From the NCBI GenBank assembly GCA_004794655.1, contig SMMW01000555.1, positions 6,667,001 through 6,731,000 of the forward strand: a stretch of 64,000 nucleotides of DNA. Reading direction: 5' to 3'. Positions within the stretch are counted from its first letter, which is position 1. Every line of letters begins with the position of its first letter. Origin of the DNA: Marisa cornuarietis. Its lineage: Eukaryota > Mollusca > Gastropoda > Architaenioglossa > Ampullariidae. The notes beneath the pieces were generated by a model, which saw only the letters and a program-made list of their open reading frames with translations, made no database searches and was not told where the DNA came from. This document shows positions 1 through 14,000 of this stretch, piece by piece. The position numbers were made by a program, and so were the translations under genes.

Positions 1-584
1 AAATGGTGTATGCGTTACTGATATGTAGTAGTTGGAGAGTTCAGTTCCAAACATTTTCAGAAGGCAGTGGTCAAAAATAGTTTGAGCATCAGGTTTCAGC
101 CGAGTGGAATGTTTTGGTTCCGATCATCTTTCACTTGACGGAAGTAAAATATCTTTTGGCGGTCTTTTGGGAATATTACGAGATATTTTGACAGCGTAAT
201 ATTAATTTATCAAATTGGCTTCCCCTCGAGTTGCCAACAAAGGTGGGGGGGAAACATCTGCAGTCGGGCTTGATTTAGCGGATTTGAATCGTTGAATTCA
301 GAGAAGGTCGCCGAATATTAACTGTGTAGCAAAGGTTAAAAAAGAAAAGCAGCAGAAAGGCAAAATAATAATAATAATAATAAATAAACGAAAAAATACC
401 CAGAGAGGTTAGTTTAGGCTATAGTCCCATTATCAAATCCTCATGGCATGATCATATTCCTCTCAAGCTCTGATGCAATGTTCATCGCCTCACACCGTGA
501 TCTCTCCATCATTTCCTCACTCTCTGATCAAACTTTGATAACCTCACGCTATGATATTCCCATCATGCACACACAATACACATA

Positions 585-660
585 TTCTCTCTCTCTCTCT
601 CTCGAACACACACTCACACACACACACACACACACACACTCAAACACGCACTCACACACA
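585..660 (+). repeat. Compound (CT)n/(CA)n microsatellite
   Basis: A (CT)n run at about 585-603 is followed by an interrupted (CA)n run to 660. Open frames across it are repeat translations. Confidence 0.95.
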
Positions 661-1186
661 AAAATGCACACAGACGCGCAAGCACGCACACACACAGAGC
701 GTAGACGCTGTAAAATTTTCTTTATTGTTTCTTTAATGACTTTGTCCTTTGTTTCTCTCACTGATATATTATTGTGTGTATGCGTCTTTTTCTAGTTGTT
801 AACGTGTATGTGTGCGCTGTATGTGTGTGTGTGTGCGTGCGTGCGTGCTTGCACGTGCAAGTGCTCGTCAACGCCTTCCTTTAACGCATACAGCTCCACC
901 GTCCCGTCATGGAAAGTAGCTTTAACTATCATTTAAACTTAACCAAAAAGTGAACAACCGTTTCCTGACATGTTGATCGGCGGCTTACGTTGGCGTGGTG
1001 CCAGCAGCCATTTTGCCTCGCTAGTATATAATCATTTCCCTTTGTAACTACCAAGGCACTCAGCTGGAGAGGATAACGAAAATGCTCTCAGGGGGTCTCA
1101 TTTGGCTTTGTGTGCCTGTTTCATCTATCTTTATTTTCTTATTCACTATAGAGGTGCTTTAATGTGAAAATAATCTCGCGAGTGTC

Positions 1187-1188
<2 letters not shown>

Positions 1189-1252
<64 letters not shown>
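1189..1252 (+). repeat. (ATC)n microsatellite
   Basis: About 21 uninterrupted ATC triplets. Confidence 0.97.
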
Positions 1253-1510
1253 AGAACACAAATTTATCATTACTTATTAAATGTAGCTATGACATCAGGA
1301 GACGTAGAAAGACAGCCTCGTTCCCAGTGCAACCTTATTGGCTTAGATGGATGGTTGATGCAAAATGTTCCTCTCAACATGATTGTATTTCGGGTTTCAG
1401 TTTAGCTGAATGCTTGCCTTTAGCCACCCATCCAGCGCTTACCAACGTCCTTAGCACCTTGCTTCAGGAAGCTGACCAAGAGCCATCAAAATTGAGCGGC
1501 AGGTTTGCTA

Positions 1511-1561
1511 AGAGGAAGAAAGAGGAGAGAGAGAGAGAGAGGAAGAGAGAGAAAGAGAGAA
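1511..1561 (+). repeat. GA-rich purine tract
   Basis: Continuous purine strand of GA and GAA units. Confidence 0.9.
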
Positions 1562-1739
1562 TGGTAGGATAGGACAAAAGCAGCAGGACAAAACAGAACA
1601 TGAAGTAGTCCCGTAACCTTTGGAATCGTTGAAAATTCCAGGTGACCTCATACATCTCAGAGCCAACTTTTTGTGAGAACTATTCTCATTTCATCTCCCT
1701 CGCTGTCTTTCCTTCCCATATGGGGTCGAGCACTCATTC

Positions 1740-1850
1740 AAGAAATATGACAACTGGGAAACGTACGTTGCCCTTCACAGGTATCGAACTGGCTTGAACC
1801 CGACTCTGTCCTCGTACACCTGTGATCTGCCCTTCTCGGGTTTCCTTCTC
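1740..1850 (-). other. B-box-like pair, possible SINE fragment
   Basis: On the minus strand, GGTTCAAGCC and AGTTCGATACC lie next to each other and both fit a B box. No matching A box is seen. Confidence 0.2.
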
Positions 1851-3464
1851 TGAGTACATTTTCTCAAAGTGTTCTGTCTCGATGATGTTGATGTGTAGGT
1901 ACCAGCATTCCTCCCAAAACTGACCTCTTCCTCTTACTTCGATAAGGAGGAGGAGGCGGGGGGATTAGTGGCAAGAAAACAGCCTCGTTGTCACCCAACC
2001 TTTGGACCCTTTTAGGTAATTTATTTGAATTGATTTGGTTAGATTCTGCTGGTTGTTTAGATATTTGAAAAGTCTATTGTCTTTTTTTCTTCTTTTCCCC
2101 CTTTCCTGTAGAATCGTCTTAGTGCGTTGCGCACGCTGGCAAACGTATCTGCTAAACGTGATGATCTCTACAAAATGTTGTCCTCGCCTTGTGTCTCACC
2201 ACTCTGGACACTTCGGAGTTTCTCTCAAAGTCTTCGTCGGCAATGTAGTCACCATACCGATTCATCATCTCAACTTATTTTCCTCTCCCAATCTCTTCCA
2301 GTCACCATAACCACCCTTACCCCTACCTTTTAAAAGAGCTCAATAACAGATTACTTACCATCAATAAATGCCTTGAGGCTACTTTCTTACCGAGAGTAAA
2401 ATTCCCCAAGGCAGCCGCCGTTTCTAGCAAACACTCAAACAAAAAGCTCTCCTGAGTCATTCATCTTGATTGCTTGTTTTCGCTTGTAAATAGAAATTAT
2501 AGCCTCCTAGAAACAGTAAAACAACTCGTTGGTGTGTTTTATTAGCTCTCGAGACTATCCAACACAATCAGAATAATTTTTTAACGAAATGATTTCTTTT
2601 TCATTCAAATTCAAATCGAGAATGCATTTGGTTACTAGTTTTCCAATAGTTCACCTCCTCCTTGATTCTCCTTCAATCCGCACAAGAAGAGTTCAGCGAG
2701 TGCAGAATTATGCATTATAGAGCAGGAAACATTAGCACATTGAAAGCAGAGAAGGGTTGGTTTGTTTGCATGCACTCGGCGCGATGTAACGGCGTTCAGG
2801 GCAAAGGGACAAAAGAATGCAGACGACGAGAGATAAGTAAATAACTGAAAATAGAAAACTGTTGTGAGAAGAAGTCGATCAGGCAATATGAAAGTGATAC
2901 ATTAAAAACAGTCAATGCCTTAATCAATTTCCAAGACTTTAGTTGTTCTTGGAGTTCATTATATTTCATTATTTTTCCTCATAAAAGCTCAGTTGTTCTT
3001 TTTGTTCTAATGTGGGCTTCTTAAACAGGTATTGGATAAGAGCGTGGACACTACGCACTGTCTATTGTTAATACTTGAATTAGCTGTTGTTGCAAACGCT
3101 GTTGAGCAGACAAGTCCTCTAGCTAAAGCCTGTGTCACATGGCTTTGTATTAAGTTCCATAACACCGAAGTACACTGGAGGAGCAAAACCTCGGAATATC
3201 GCACAGTGTAACAGCCCCTTAACTTGGGGAACAAGCACCAGCGACTGGACCAAAATGCGATTCGTGGTTTGAGCTTAGTTCCGTGAATTCGCAGCATCGT
3301 ATCAAACAAAGCATCCTCCTTTATTTCCCAGTGGCATTTTTAGTTTAACTCAGCAACCGCAACAATCTTAAGTTCATCTCTGAGCAGGAAAATGCGCGTA
3401 AATTCAAGTTGGTTGGAATGGTTTTTGATGGAGTTGTCACTGATTAACACAGCCCATACCAAAA

Positions 3465-3502
3465 AACAAACAAACAAACAAACAAACAAACAAACAAACA
3501 AA
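3465..3502 (+). repeat. (CAAA)n microsatellite
   Basis: About nine CAAA units followed by CAACAACAAC; possibly the 3' tail of a SINE. Confidence 0.93.
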
Positions 3503-3651
3503 ACAACAACAACGAAAAACCGATATTCCTTTGAGGTGCGTAGAGGTATTCAACAGTTCACTATCCACATAGCATTTAATATAATTACGACTATAATGAT
3601 AAATACATACTGACATATTTGTACACACAGATTCATGTTTATAAAATATCG

Positions 3652-3654
<3 letters not shown>

Positions 3655-3699
<45 letters not shown>
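3655..3699 (+). repeat. (CA)n microsatellite
   Basis: Uninterrupted CA dinucleotides. Confidence 0.97.
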
Positions 3700-3700
<1 letters not shown>

Positions 3701-3909
3701 TCCTTGAGTAATTTGTGCTGATTAATATACACACTTAGTTTTTAATCTAGATCACAGTAAATATAATCAAAATAACCAAGGCATATATACACATTTATTC
3801 AGGTCTATGGTCAGGATAAACATTCGAGCCACTGTTCCTCTCTACTGTTCAAACCTAATTAACAAGTACATAGACACATGCACACATATATCTACGCATG
3901 TAAATATAT

Positions 3910-3911
<2 letters not shown>

Positions 3912-3979
<68 letters not shown>
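3912..3979 (+). repeat. (CA)n microsatellite
   Basis: Uninterrupted CA run of about 68 bp, 210 bp after the previous one. Confidence 0.97.
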
Positions 3980-5077
3980 CGATATACATTAAGGTTAGTT
4001 TTTCGAGGCTACTTTTCTGACTTATAATGTAACAAATTTAGTGCACTTAGTAGAGTCTTTTTTAATTATGATGATTGATAGTAGCAAAAGGAGCTTACAG
4101 ACATTACGATAGCGAGGATTGAAGTGAGACAGTAACTCACCCTTACGTTTGTCGGCAGTTTAACATAACAAAATTCATCCGCAGTCTTCACAGTCGAAGA
4201 GTCCACTAAGTCCTTCATTTCTAGGGATCTATATTTGCTCACTGACATTATTGTACACGAACCTGCAGGTCATCGTAAGTATTGACATATGGCAATAATA
4301 ATGACATTCATAATGGTAGCCGTGCTATCGCTATAACGATTTTTCACGATAGGTCAAACAAAGTGCAGATAAGCAGGACCAACCTAGTCTGCAAGCAAGT
4401 TACCAGGATGAAATATCAAAAATAAGATTTACAACACAGCAAGGAAGAGCTTAGGAGCAATTGAAAAAAAAGAAAAGAAAAAAGCATAGTGAAACAATAA
4501 ACAGCATCCAGGGCCCAGGTCCACTTCACTCGGCACGGCGCAAGCTGCATGGTTAATGTTTAGCTGTCAGCTAAACTGGTCATGAAATACGATCATCCTA
4601 GGTTGAGTGCTAGGTGTTAGGCCTTCCTCTATGGCGGCTACAATCATTTCGTGCATCTGGCCCGCGGGGGCACTTCTCGCCAACTTGCGTACGCCTTTCG
4701 ACAAACAAGCTCTTCACCATTACATGTAGCACTTGATCAGAAGCTTATTGATCTCCCTCGGATGCATGTTGCTCTTCATAAACAGTCGCTCCTTCTAATC
4801 TCGTCTTGGCTGACCAGTGATTACCCAAACTTTACTGCGATACTTCAGTTGCAACAACTTCATGTTCTTCCCGTAGTAATTGAAACAAAATTAAAGTTTC
4901 AGGGAGATGACATGTTAGAAAGAAAACATGTGACAGGTGATTGAAGTGTAGGTCTCCTCTCTGTTCGTGATTAGATGACAACGAGTCTTGTTTGTTTCAA
5001 AGACACGGCTAATAACATTTTAGTTTATAATGCTGTAAAATATTTTCTTATGAAATTTGCTCCTCCATTTCTTTAAC

Positions 5078-5235
5078 AGACGACGCGGTTTGGTGACACA
5101 GGTCTTGTCACAGTGTTAACTGGCTGCCCTGGAATCAGATCCCGGGATTTGTCGCTGTTCTCTACATGCGAAGCCTCATTACAACACCTTGTGCTTGGCC
5201 GTAACATTGGCGTAAACAAGACAACAATTGTCCAC
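5078..5235 (+). mobile_element. Possible tRNA-derived SINE copy
   Basis: GGAATCAGATCCCGGG (5131-5146) is a slightly mutated B box. The downstream end, CTTGGCCGTAACATTGGCGT then AAACAAGACAACAA, resembles a SINE 3' end. The A box is not clear. Confidence 0.3.
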
Positions 5236-7584
5236 CCTCCCCCCCCCCTAGACCTTTACCCTTTTAACAGACTCATATCGGAGAATCTAACGACCTGCCC
5301 ACCCATGAAGGTTAGTTAATTTAAGACATCCTGCACTTAAGTTAAATATTTTTGCTTAAACTTTTCTGCGGGTATTTTGGAATGGATTCTATCAACTCAT
5401 GGAATAGAAAAAAATATATATTGCTATCGAGTTTTGAAAGGTATTTTATGTTTATATCTCCTCCAGAAACTTCATATCCTGCAGGTGGCTTCAAAGTAAA
5501 GTGCAAGAATAGCTGTGGGCACTCGTCTAATGGTGCAAAACCTCGCTGTTCCTAGGCGCGTATCCTTGAGTTTGGAATTACTTCACTGAGGCTGCCATTT
5601 GGCAGGATGTCTAAAATGGAACGACAACTTTGAAGGTAAAAATATATCCGTTCGTCGTTCATATACAATTTATTTTTGTTTTAAAATTCGGTTACAAATT
5701 TGACGTTTTATGCGCTCAGATATATAAATATACCCATTAGTCATATCGAATTTTATTTATGGACAGACCACCTTCAACTGTGACAACATGGTGTTCATCT
5801 ACCTAAAGTTAAAATTTCTTCCATTTCAAGCAAATCAAATGGATTAAATATTCAGGGACAGCCGGTATAAATTTCAGTACACTTGCTTCAGCCAGAGAAT
5901 CCCCTCCGACCATAAAGATATAGAAAAAGTAGTATTAACATACAGTATATTTAATCTCAAATAAAGATGTTTGATAAGGGAAATAAATATCTGTAAAGCA
6001 GCCCGGAATGGCAATGGCCCGCAAGTTCCCTTCAATCTTTGGGAGGTAATGGCTCTTCTAACTACATGGAAGCCCTGTTTCTATGTTTCGTGATGCTAAC
6101 GTTTTGTGTCCAAGGGGCCAAAAGTTTGTGAGTCTTATCCTGTGATTGACCACACTCCGTGATTGTTGTTACGAGCATTCACATAAAACTCTTCGCTTAA
6201 AACCTAATTTCCACCTGCAAGATAAGCGCCCTTTTTTCTGACTCAGAACTGCTGGACCTATTACTCATTTCATCCTCATCTCTGGCGAACAAAACAGCCA
6301 AGTCCGACAAGGACAATTTTCGAACCATGTTAAGGGGGTGTATTTTTATCATTGTAGTAGACGAAAACCTGTCAATTAGAGTTTTCTGACTTATTGATTT
6401 CGTTTTGCTTACGTTCGATTTCCCACTAAAGGAGGAAAATTTGCGGAAATTTTCTTGACACGCCTAGTTGCGTTCGATTTTAAACACTGTCCATGGGTCT
6501 GGACTTTATTTCAGGTTCACTCCCTTTGCCACTGAAATGTTTTTCACTTAAAATCACCTCATCTTCAGATCCATGTATTGATTTTCCGAGGCAAGGAGCA
6601 CGTGCACTGAGAGGTTACTAGTGTGCTGGAGTTGTCAAGCCAGGCCTAACGATGTTAGTAATCCGAGTCTTCGATACGTCTGAGGTCTATCGATGGCGAT
6701 TAACCCCGTGACCTTTGTGATGCTACTACGTACGTATGATAAATTACTTAGATGGAAAATATGACTGTGGCGAAGAAAACAGAATAGAAAAGTCATTTAA
6801 GACCCCCTAGCTGGCGTCAGTGATTGATGAAACTTGAGTTTTGTTGCTGTTCGCGTGGAAAGGTCACGTGGTCTCTGGCATGATCGTTTAGTTGAGCCGG
6901 AGACCAAATATTGCACTGAACAAAACAGTGCAATGAAATGGAAAGTTAGTTTACGCCGTCTTGCTTTTATTTGTGTTTTTTTGTGAGTTGATGTTTATCA
7001 TGTTGTTTATCCTTGCTGTCAGATGTTGTACCATGGACACAATCGATGCGCGTCAGTTGTCCCACACTTTAAACACGTTCTTGCCAAGTTGTTTTTCTCA
7101 GTTGTGTAAGAATGACCGGAATGAAACATATCTACTAATTTCTCTGACAGAAAAATGCACACATATACATACACAGGCAAGCGTGCATAAATATGAACAT
7201 AATGACCTGACTGACCTGTTGGCTGGCTGTTGTGTGTTATAATCTGTAAATGTATCTCTAAGACATTACAGTTTACCTAAATTTCGTAATTTTAGCAGCA
7301 CTTGGAGACATAGTACGAAGCCTAATAATTTATTTAGCATTAAGTAAATAACTTCCAAAAACAAAACTAGATTTTGAGGTTGAAGAGTAAAAGGCACTAG
7401 CCTAGGAAAGGTTTGGTTTTGCACATTAAATGAAAATCGATGTTTAGAAGTGTATCATAGGATCTGTATTGGATAATCTGTAATCGAGAGACTTAATGGC
7501 TGAGGAACGGAGATGAGGAGCAAATTTTAATCATCAAAATGTCCATTAAAACTGCACTCACGTGACAGTGATGGGGAAGGGGAG

Positions 7585-7765
7585 GAATCGACATTTATAC
7601 TCCGCGCCAGAAACTAAGGTTATATCACAGCAAGACAGCTGGCCCTGTAAACAGGTGCCACATGCAGAGAAAGAACAGAGCGCCCGAGACGAGATATGAT
7701 CCTAGAGCAATCGATCAATTCTGTATTGGAAACAAGAAGCCACCCGATTGTTTGACATGGTATGC
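7585..7765 (-). mobile_element. tRNA-derived SINE-like copy, same family as 15.6 kb
   Basis: On the minus strand the body motif TGTGATATAACCTTAG and a following GGCG...GTA.AA segment match the 15.6-kb copy. Upstream, ACAGAATTG and AGGATCATATCT align with the anticodon and B-box region there. The A box is decayed. Confidence 0.45.
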
Positions 7766-8191
7766 TGGCACTACACCCACAAACCACCCCCCTCCATGTC
7801 TCTCTCTCTCTCATCACACACTCGTCTTGTTTGTAAGACCGCAGACAGTATAGTTCGAAAAACAAGGGATTTATGTTAAAGCCAAAAGCAAGTGCCAAGG
7901 GCGGTGTTGTCTAGTGCTGACAATGAACGTAATGCTATAAGTAGAGAATAAATAAAGAAAGGTAAGAGGGGAAAAAAAACAACAAATTACTTCAAGATTG
8001 ACTTAATCAGTCTGAAATAATGGAACCAGACATCCTGACACAGCTTCAAGGGCAAATGGTTTAGCCAATAGAAGGTGTTACGAAATACCCGCGAAAACAG
8101 GGAAATCAGCATTATGTTAAATACTTTTGCTCAAACTTTCCTTTTCAGTAAGTCTCGTAGTTACAAAGCACGATAGAAAATGTCTTTTTTT

Positions 8192-8193
<2 letters not shown>

Positions 8194-8262
<69 letters not shown>
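8194..8262 (+). repeat. (CA)n microsatellite
   Basis: Uninterrupted CA run of about 69 bp. Confidence 0.97.
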
Positions 8263-8266
<4 letters not shown>

Positions 8267-9804
8267 ACGTATTATTGCTGCGTTGCTTTTTCAGTTTAAC
8301 GATCTCTTAAAAGAGTTTCTTGAGAGTTTTCGACACCTCTAATTTGTCTGCATTTTCAGTAATGTGTCGTCGATATTTAGACTTTCTGATTTATGGGTCC
8401 TTGTCGGTATGGTGACCTCTCGAGATCTCTTTTGAGTCAACTAATCTTGTAATCACCCAGAAGTGTTCTAGAAATAGAAATGTTCTAACGAGGTGTAACA
8501 TTTCTTTCTAAACGATTGTGTTGAACTCAGAACGAAATACTGTCTTCCCTAAAATGAAGAGATAACTCCCTGGAGATAAAAGCCCATAAACATTGTCAAA
8601 TGTGTGAGGTCACTAACTCCCTTATTTATGCCTTATTTAGTAAATAGTTCCCACTTCTCCTGGCTGCGGCCTTGACAAAGTGGCAGCTTCACGCGCATTA
8701 TGGATAAAAAAATTCATCTCTCTCTCTCTGTTCTTCTTATTTAAACCCTTTTTAATCTTTCTTTCTTTTTCGTCTTCGTTCCACTCCTGTGCAATTATAT
8801 CTTCTTCCAAAGAAAGGGCGCAAAACTGGCTGCTTTTCTAAGATGGTGATGACAAGAGAGGAGGGACCAGTGCGAGTGCGGTCACGCAGAACAAACACCA
8901 TTTCACACGCTCTCATCAACAAAGCAAGGAGCTAGGGCCGAATTCTGCGGACCTCTTTGCATGGCAATGTTTGATGGCTTGACCTCTGGTAAATCTTTCA
9001 TTTTCCTAGTATATCGCTGGCATGATGCCTCGTGACTCTGTAAATGACATTGTCTTTATGTTCCAAAGCATTTTAATAAATTTCCTATCGTTCTTCATCT
9101 CTTGCGTTTCAAAGCTCTGGCGTCATGTTCTGGTTGCCCGGATGTTTATACATGACAGCGAATAAATCTTCTCACCAAACAACAAAAGAATGCACTGGTC
9201 TTCAATTACTTGTTTGCTTTCATCAGCGTGTAGGGCGTGCATCGCAGTCTTTTGACTTTCATCCCAAATAACTGCTACTTCAACATCCCCACCCCGTACC
9301 CATGCACTGCCGTGTCAAGCCTGAGGGGGGAAAACTTTCCAATAACAGCATCAGGCAGAGAACAAATAAAGAATCTACAACTGATTGTTCATCAACCAGC
9401 TTCGGAAATTAACACGTTCCATACTTCCAGGCTTTCCTTCTGCCGACCATTCTTGTACAAATATTGCCCAGCAGCAGTTTCTAACTGCAGCGATCTAGTA
9501 AACGAAGAGAAAGTTGGCACTTTAGAGATGGATGTTGTGAGAGCTTTTACTTTTAAAAAAAAAAAGGTTGATGCTTTTGCGACAGTGGGACGGCCCGAGG
9601 CGTTACCAAACAAGTAAAACTAGCGCATGCCAAACACCGCAGATTTTTCGCAAAACATTTGAGCAAGATTCGCCGTGTTTACGGTGGACCGTTGTATCTA
9701 CAAGCAAAACTGAAGTCCAGCCGTTTGTATGTTTGATATCGCCATCAATCACTGTGATTATACTTTTTCTTCCTTTTGCAAAGTAAATTTCAGCGTTTGA
9801 ATTC

Positions 9805-9854
9805 GCGCATGCGTGTGTGCGTGCGTGTGTGTGTGTGTGCGCGCGCGCGCGTGC
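9805..9854 (+). repeat. (GT)n/(GC)n tract
   Basis: Alternating purine-pyrimidine GT passing into GC, a sequence type prone to Z-DNA. Confidence 0.9.
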
Positions 9855-10499
9855 TTATGGATGGTAAAAGGTAGATGGGGATACACCACGGTGACATTTT
9901 GAAGTGAAGGAAATAACGGTCATTATTTTACAAGTAAATATTTTTAAAAAACACAAAGAATAAAGAAGAAACATTATGATAACGTTCTTACGAATGATAG
10001 ATGGCATGGTACTTGCCTAGTGCTATACTTCTCTCTCTTCCTTCTCTCTCTCTCTCCTACATGAAAAGGACAATGGGTTATTGTAAACAGTCTAACGAAA
10101 ATGGAAACAAACAAGTAAAAAAGATATTAGGAGCGCAAAAGTTGAAGAAGAAAAATAATGATTTTTTTTAAAATTAGATCATTGGCAAAAAAACCCAGTA
10201 TATTAAATACAGGGGGCAAGCCATATCTGTTTTAGAATCTGTCTAGCCTTAAAGACAGACTTGAAAACAAACAGATAAATCCACAGGCAAAACCAGATAT
10301 GTAAATATCGTCTAAAGGCACGGGAATTTTGCTTTGGTTGTGTGTCAGGCAGAAAATGGAATGCCGATATGAGGAGCAGACAGTTGTTAATCACGGTCTT
10401 CATTGTTGTACGAAAATCTTCTAGGAGTATGAAAATACAAGTTACCCCGTGCGATGGCGACGAGTGTTATCTATATCTAAACTCCCTGCTGCAAGTAGG

Positions 10500-11068
10500 A
10501 CTTATACAAGCAGTACACACTATACAGCACAGAGACTGAATGCCCTAAAAGTTGTTTTCATAACCGATGAACTGATTTATCGTTCTGGAGAACCTTTCAG
10601 AAAACAAACTCCGTCTCCTTAGACAGAAACTCAGCGATATCCAAGGGAAATCCCAAGGAATGAGACAGCAGACGAGCTTGCCAAACATGGGCAAAGAAGA
10701 CAACAACTAAACATCAACAGCAGCATCCACGAGAAAAAAGATCCCTATAAAGGTTGCAGTGCAACTCGCTTCCACAAGTGACGCCTACCATTTGCTAGAA
10801 CAATGGCAACAGGTCGTGTTTCTACAATTAAATGGAAAATGATGAATGAGGACTCTGGCACCATCGCAACCTGTATCTGCAGCCTAGAAGACAAAGTGGC
10901 TGAGCGGATCCTCCACAACATGCCTGAATGAGAAAGAGAGACGCGCATGGTCAACAAAGAACCCAACACCAAAGACAAATCTCAAGAAGCGAAAAAGACT
11001 TGAAGGACACGGCGTCCTTCATGAAAGCTTGGTCTGAGGATGTAAATAATTTTACAAAAAAAGAATAA
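10500..11068 (+). mobile_element. Relic 3' end of an RNase H-bearing non-LTR retrotransposon
   Basis: Protein similarity is spread over three frames. ALKVVFITD lies near 10535-10565. EIPRNETADELAKHG starts at 10647 and is the C-terminal RNase H signature (normally IPGNE.AD.LAK.G). DAYHLLEQWQQVV starts at 10780. CICSLEDKVAERILHNMPE follows from about 10881, the usual cysteine-histidine knuckle region. DLKDTASFMKAW ends at the TAA at 11066-11068. The order matches the C-terminus of I-like or related RNase H non-LTR elements. At least two frameshifts and a premature stop show it is dead. It is unrelated to the RTE-like copies. The upstream limit is soft, and no reverse transcriptase is visible before it. 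Confidence 0.65.
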
Positions 11069-14000
11069 GTGTCGTACAAATACTTGTAGTAATATTTCAA
11101 AAGTGGACTTAATGGGCTTGTTTTTCTTCCTCCATTCCGAAGAAAGACGCAGAAAACTGCGCTCACATGCATAGTCTATTTAGATGCTAGAGGGATTTCA
11201 CAGTGAATAGATGCTGAAGGGTTTTGTCCAGCCATAAAAATCTCGTTGGAGTCCATTGTTGAGGAAGGGGACGTGTTTCTGAGTAGAGGACAATACGCGG
11301 TCATGTACAGCATGAAAGAACTTCAGCCGATATGTGTTTTTCAACATAGAACAGCAGAAATTTCATAGTTTTAAACTTTCGACCCTGTTCATGGATCTTT
11401 AATCTCAGTCGTAATCTCAGGCTTGGAATGACATTGCACGATCTAACCTGCTGTGTGATCAATCTCAAACCTTTATCAACAACAGTTTAACTTCCGTGTA
11501 GCCTGTTATCTTTCTCGCCATCTATTATCCCCTCCTTGCAGGTCTCTGCTTGCTTTGTCTTTTCTTTGTTGCCATTAGTGAATTGAAACTCTCTCTGACT
11601 AAATATATCTCTCTTTTTCTGTCTCTCTTCTTCTAGATCTTTGTTTGTTTATTCCGAGTTAATTTGCTCCTGCGTGCATTCATCATTCCCACCCACCCCC
11701 AGATATTGCGTGACTCAATGTTGCTTTCCACTGGGACGCACGGCATATACTGGATGGATAACTACACAAAGAATTCTCACAAGAGCGCTTTCTGTCCACG
11801 GCAAAGAGATAAAAGTTTGCTTCCCCAGAGACGAGAGAAAAATATAACAAATATAAAAGATTATATGAGCAAACAACGTCATTAGGCTGATAACAAACAG
11901 CAAACGATATCAAGGAGAAAGAGCGAAAGAGAGAGTGGATAAAGACATTTGCACGATAAGTGACTGCACAAAGGCTGGTTGAGTGACTAGGTGCCCGGAT
12001 GTTCGTCTGTAGGGTTGGCATGCACGAATACCAACCAGCCAACCAGCCAGCAAGCAAGTCAACCAGCATGTGCCCATATCTGTTTACATCCACACTCATA
12101 GATATGTAATGCATGCACACATAGACATTCATACATACGCATGCACATACATATCAATGTATAACAGACTGATTGCACAAAGTCCAGAGAGTCAATGAAG
12201 ATTATGCGGCCGTCTAGCGACAAGTACCCGGATGTCTGTAACCAAAGTCACCATAAGCCCTTTCGGAGCTTGGCAAAAGACAGAATTGTCTGAGGGTAAA
12301 CGGAACCAAGTGTTGTGCAAACGTGTTTTAGTTCCATATTACGGTGTACCTCTGAGTAGTTTGAACTTCTTTGGCCCCATTGCCACTTCGTTCGCCATTG
12401 AATTTGAAGTCATCGATCCTGTCCTTTGATATCTCGCCTGTTTTAATAAACGTTTGTTGTCTTTCTGATGGAATCCAAATAACATTACCAGTAAGGAGTT
12501 GTAGAAGATGAAAAAAAAATTCAAAGAATTTCCTGATTTGTTGCAGTCTGAAATAAGATGAATCTTCATCACTTTGCATCGTTAAAGAACGACCTTTCAA
12601 TACGGACGAAAGTTTGACCAAGTTTAACAAAGTATTTTACATTAGAAAAAAAAATAAAGTGTTAAAGTCCTCTCGATATTTGTCGGTTTAAGAAAGGCAA
12701 AAAAATCTGCTAAGGAAACTCCTAGCCACTTTAATGATCATTAACAACCACTCAAGTACGAAGTCTTTTTCTTAGTAAAAATTTGTGGGGTTTTTACTTT
12801 ATTTTAATTTTTTTTTCGAGCTCAGAACCGTGATTTTCTTTGCAAGCAAACTAATTGCTGCGTGCACACGTCACTGAGCTGAGGTTAAGCCCATGAACTC
12901 TTCAAAGCATCTAACTCTGTGACGAGAGTTTGCTTTTTTCACGCTCGAGCTGACAGCAGCCCTCCTGGCGCGGCCGTTGAGCAAACGAGTTATCAGCCCT
13001 TGTCCAGGGGATTATGGGGACGGCTCGTGGAGTAGTTGGACTCGGTAGCCCGACCAACCTCACCGCTCAACCTGACGTGGATCAGGTGCAGTTTGTCTCG
13101 TTAGTGCTGCGAGATTAAGTTCCCCGGATGCACATTGCGCGGCAGTGCGGCTCACTTAGCGTCTTCAACTGACTTGCGGAGCTTGTTTATTGAAGGCTGG
13201 CTTTTACGTGTATCACAGCCAATTGCCATTGCAATATCCTTCTGTCCCACTCCATCTCTCTCTCTTCCCTCTCTGTGATCAGAGGAATATTTGTGTATTA
13301 AGCCTTAAAAAGTATTGCAGGAAACGATGAAAGATTTCGGTTTATTGATTGAAGGAGAAATGCAATGCTTAGCAAGGGTTTTTTAGTTATTAGTTATTGT
13401 TTGTTATGAGATGTCGTCGGCTGAAATTATAGATTATGTGTGGAAAGGTCTGAGCTATCTCTCTTTCTCTCTCTCTCTCTTACTGTCTTTTTCAGCCATG
13501 CGTCGGTAAATTAAATGTAATTTAATTAGGCTAGTTCATATCAACAAGCTGTTATGTATGTTCAGAAGTTGGCTATTATCATCGTGCCAGAGTTCAGTCA
13601 GTGCACGGATACATTGGTCCCTAGGCAGCACGTTGGTGCTAGAGACCCCAAAGAAATACAAAGCACTCCAGAAGAAACGAACTGGCTACCATGAAGTGGC
13701 TACCATAAAGTGCTAAAACAAACAGCTACTAGAAAATACAGACTAGAGATATGACAAAATATTCTGTCTCTGTAGGTGAACATGATAATGTTACCTAGTG
13801 ATTAAGTAATGTTGTTCTAAAGTTTGATAATGATTCAATAACAGTAACAGAAGTGTGACCAGTTATTCTACCAGTGGACGCCAGAAAAAGTGATAGATAA
13901 AGGTAAAACGAATAATATTTTATTATTTTATACATTATGAGATGCACTAAGGTATTAACCAGGATGAACATCAAATGATGTGGTTTCAACCAATGGTGCA

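Larger units (their letters stand above)
1..5077. other. Non-coding stretch, microsatellites only
   Basis: Apart from the tracts listed separately and the weak B-box pair, I recognise no exon, RNA gene or transposon. A 100-codon open frame on the minus strand (3309-3007) is not repetitive but matches nothing I know. Confidence 0.5.
5236..10499. other. Non-coding stretch
   Basis: AT-rich. A 26-bp motif beginning GTTAAATA at 5341 recurs at 8116 with a few changes. Otherwise I see only the SINE-like copy and the CA and GT tracts listed. Confidence 0.5.

Noticed and set aside
3007..3309. 100-codon minus-strand frame of ordinary composition
   Set aside because: No recognisable domain, no splice sites, and the length is within the range expected by chance for this much sequence.
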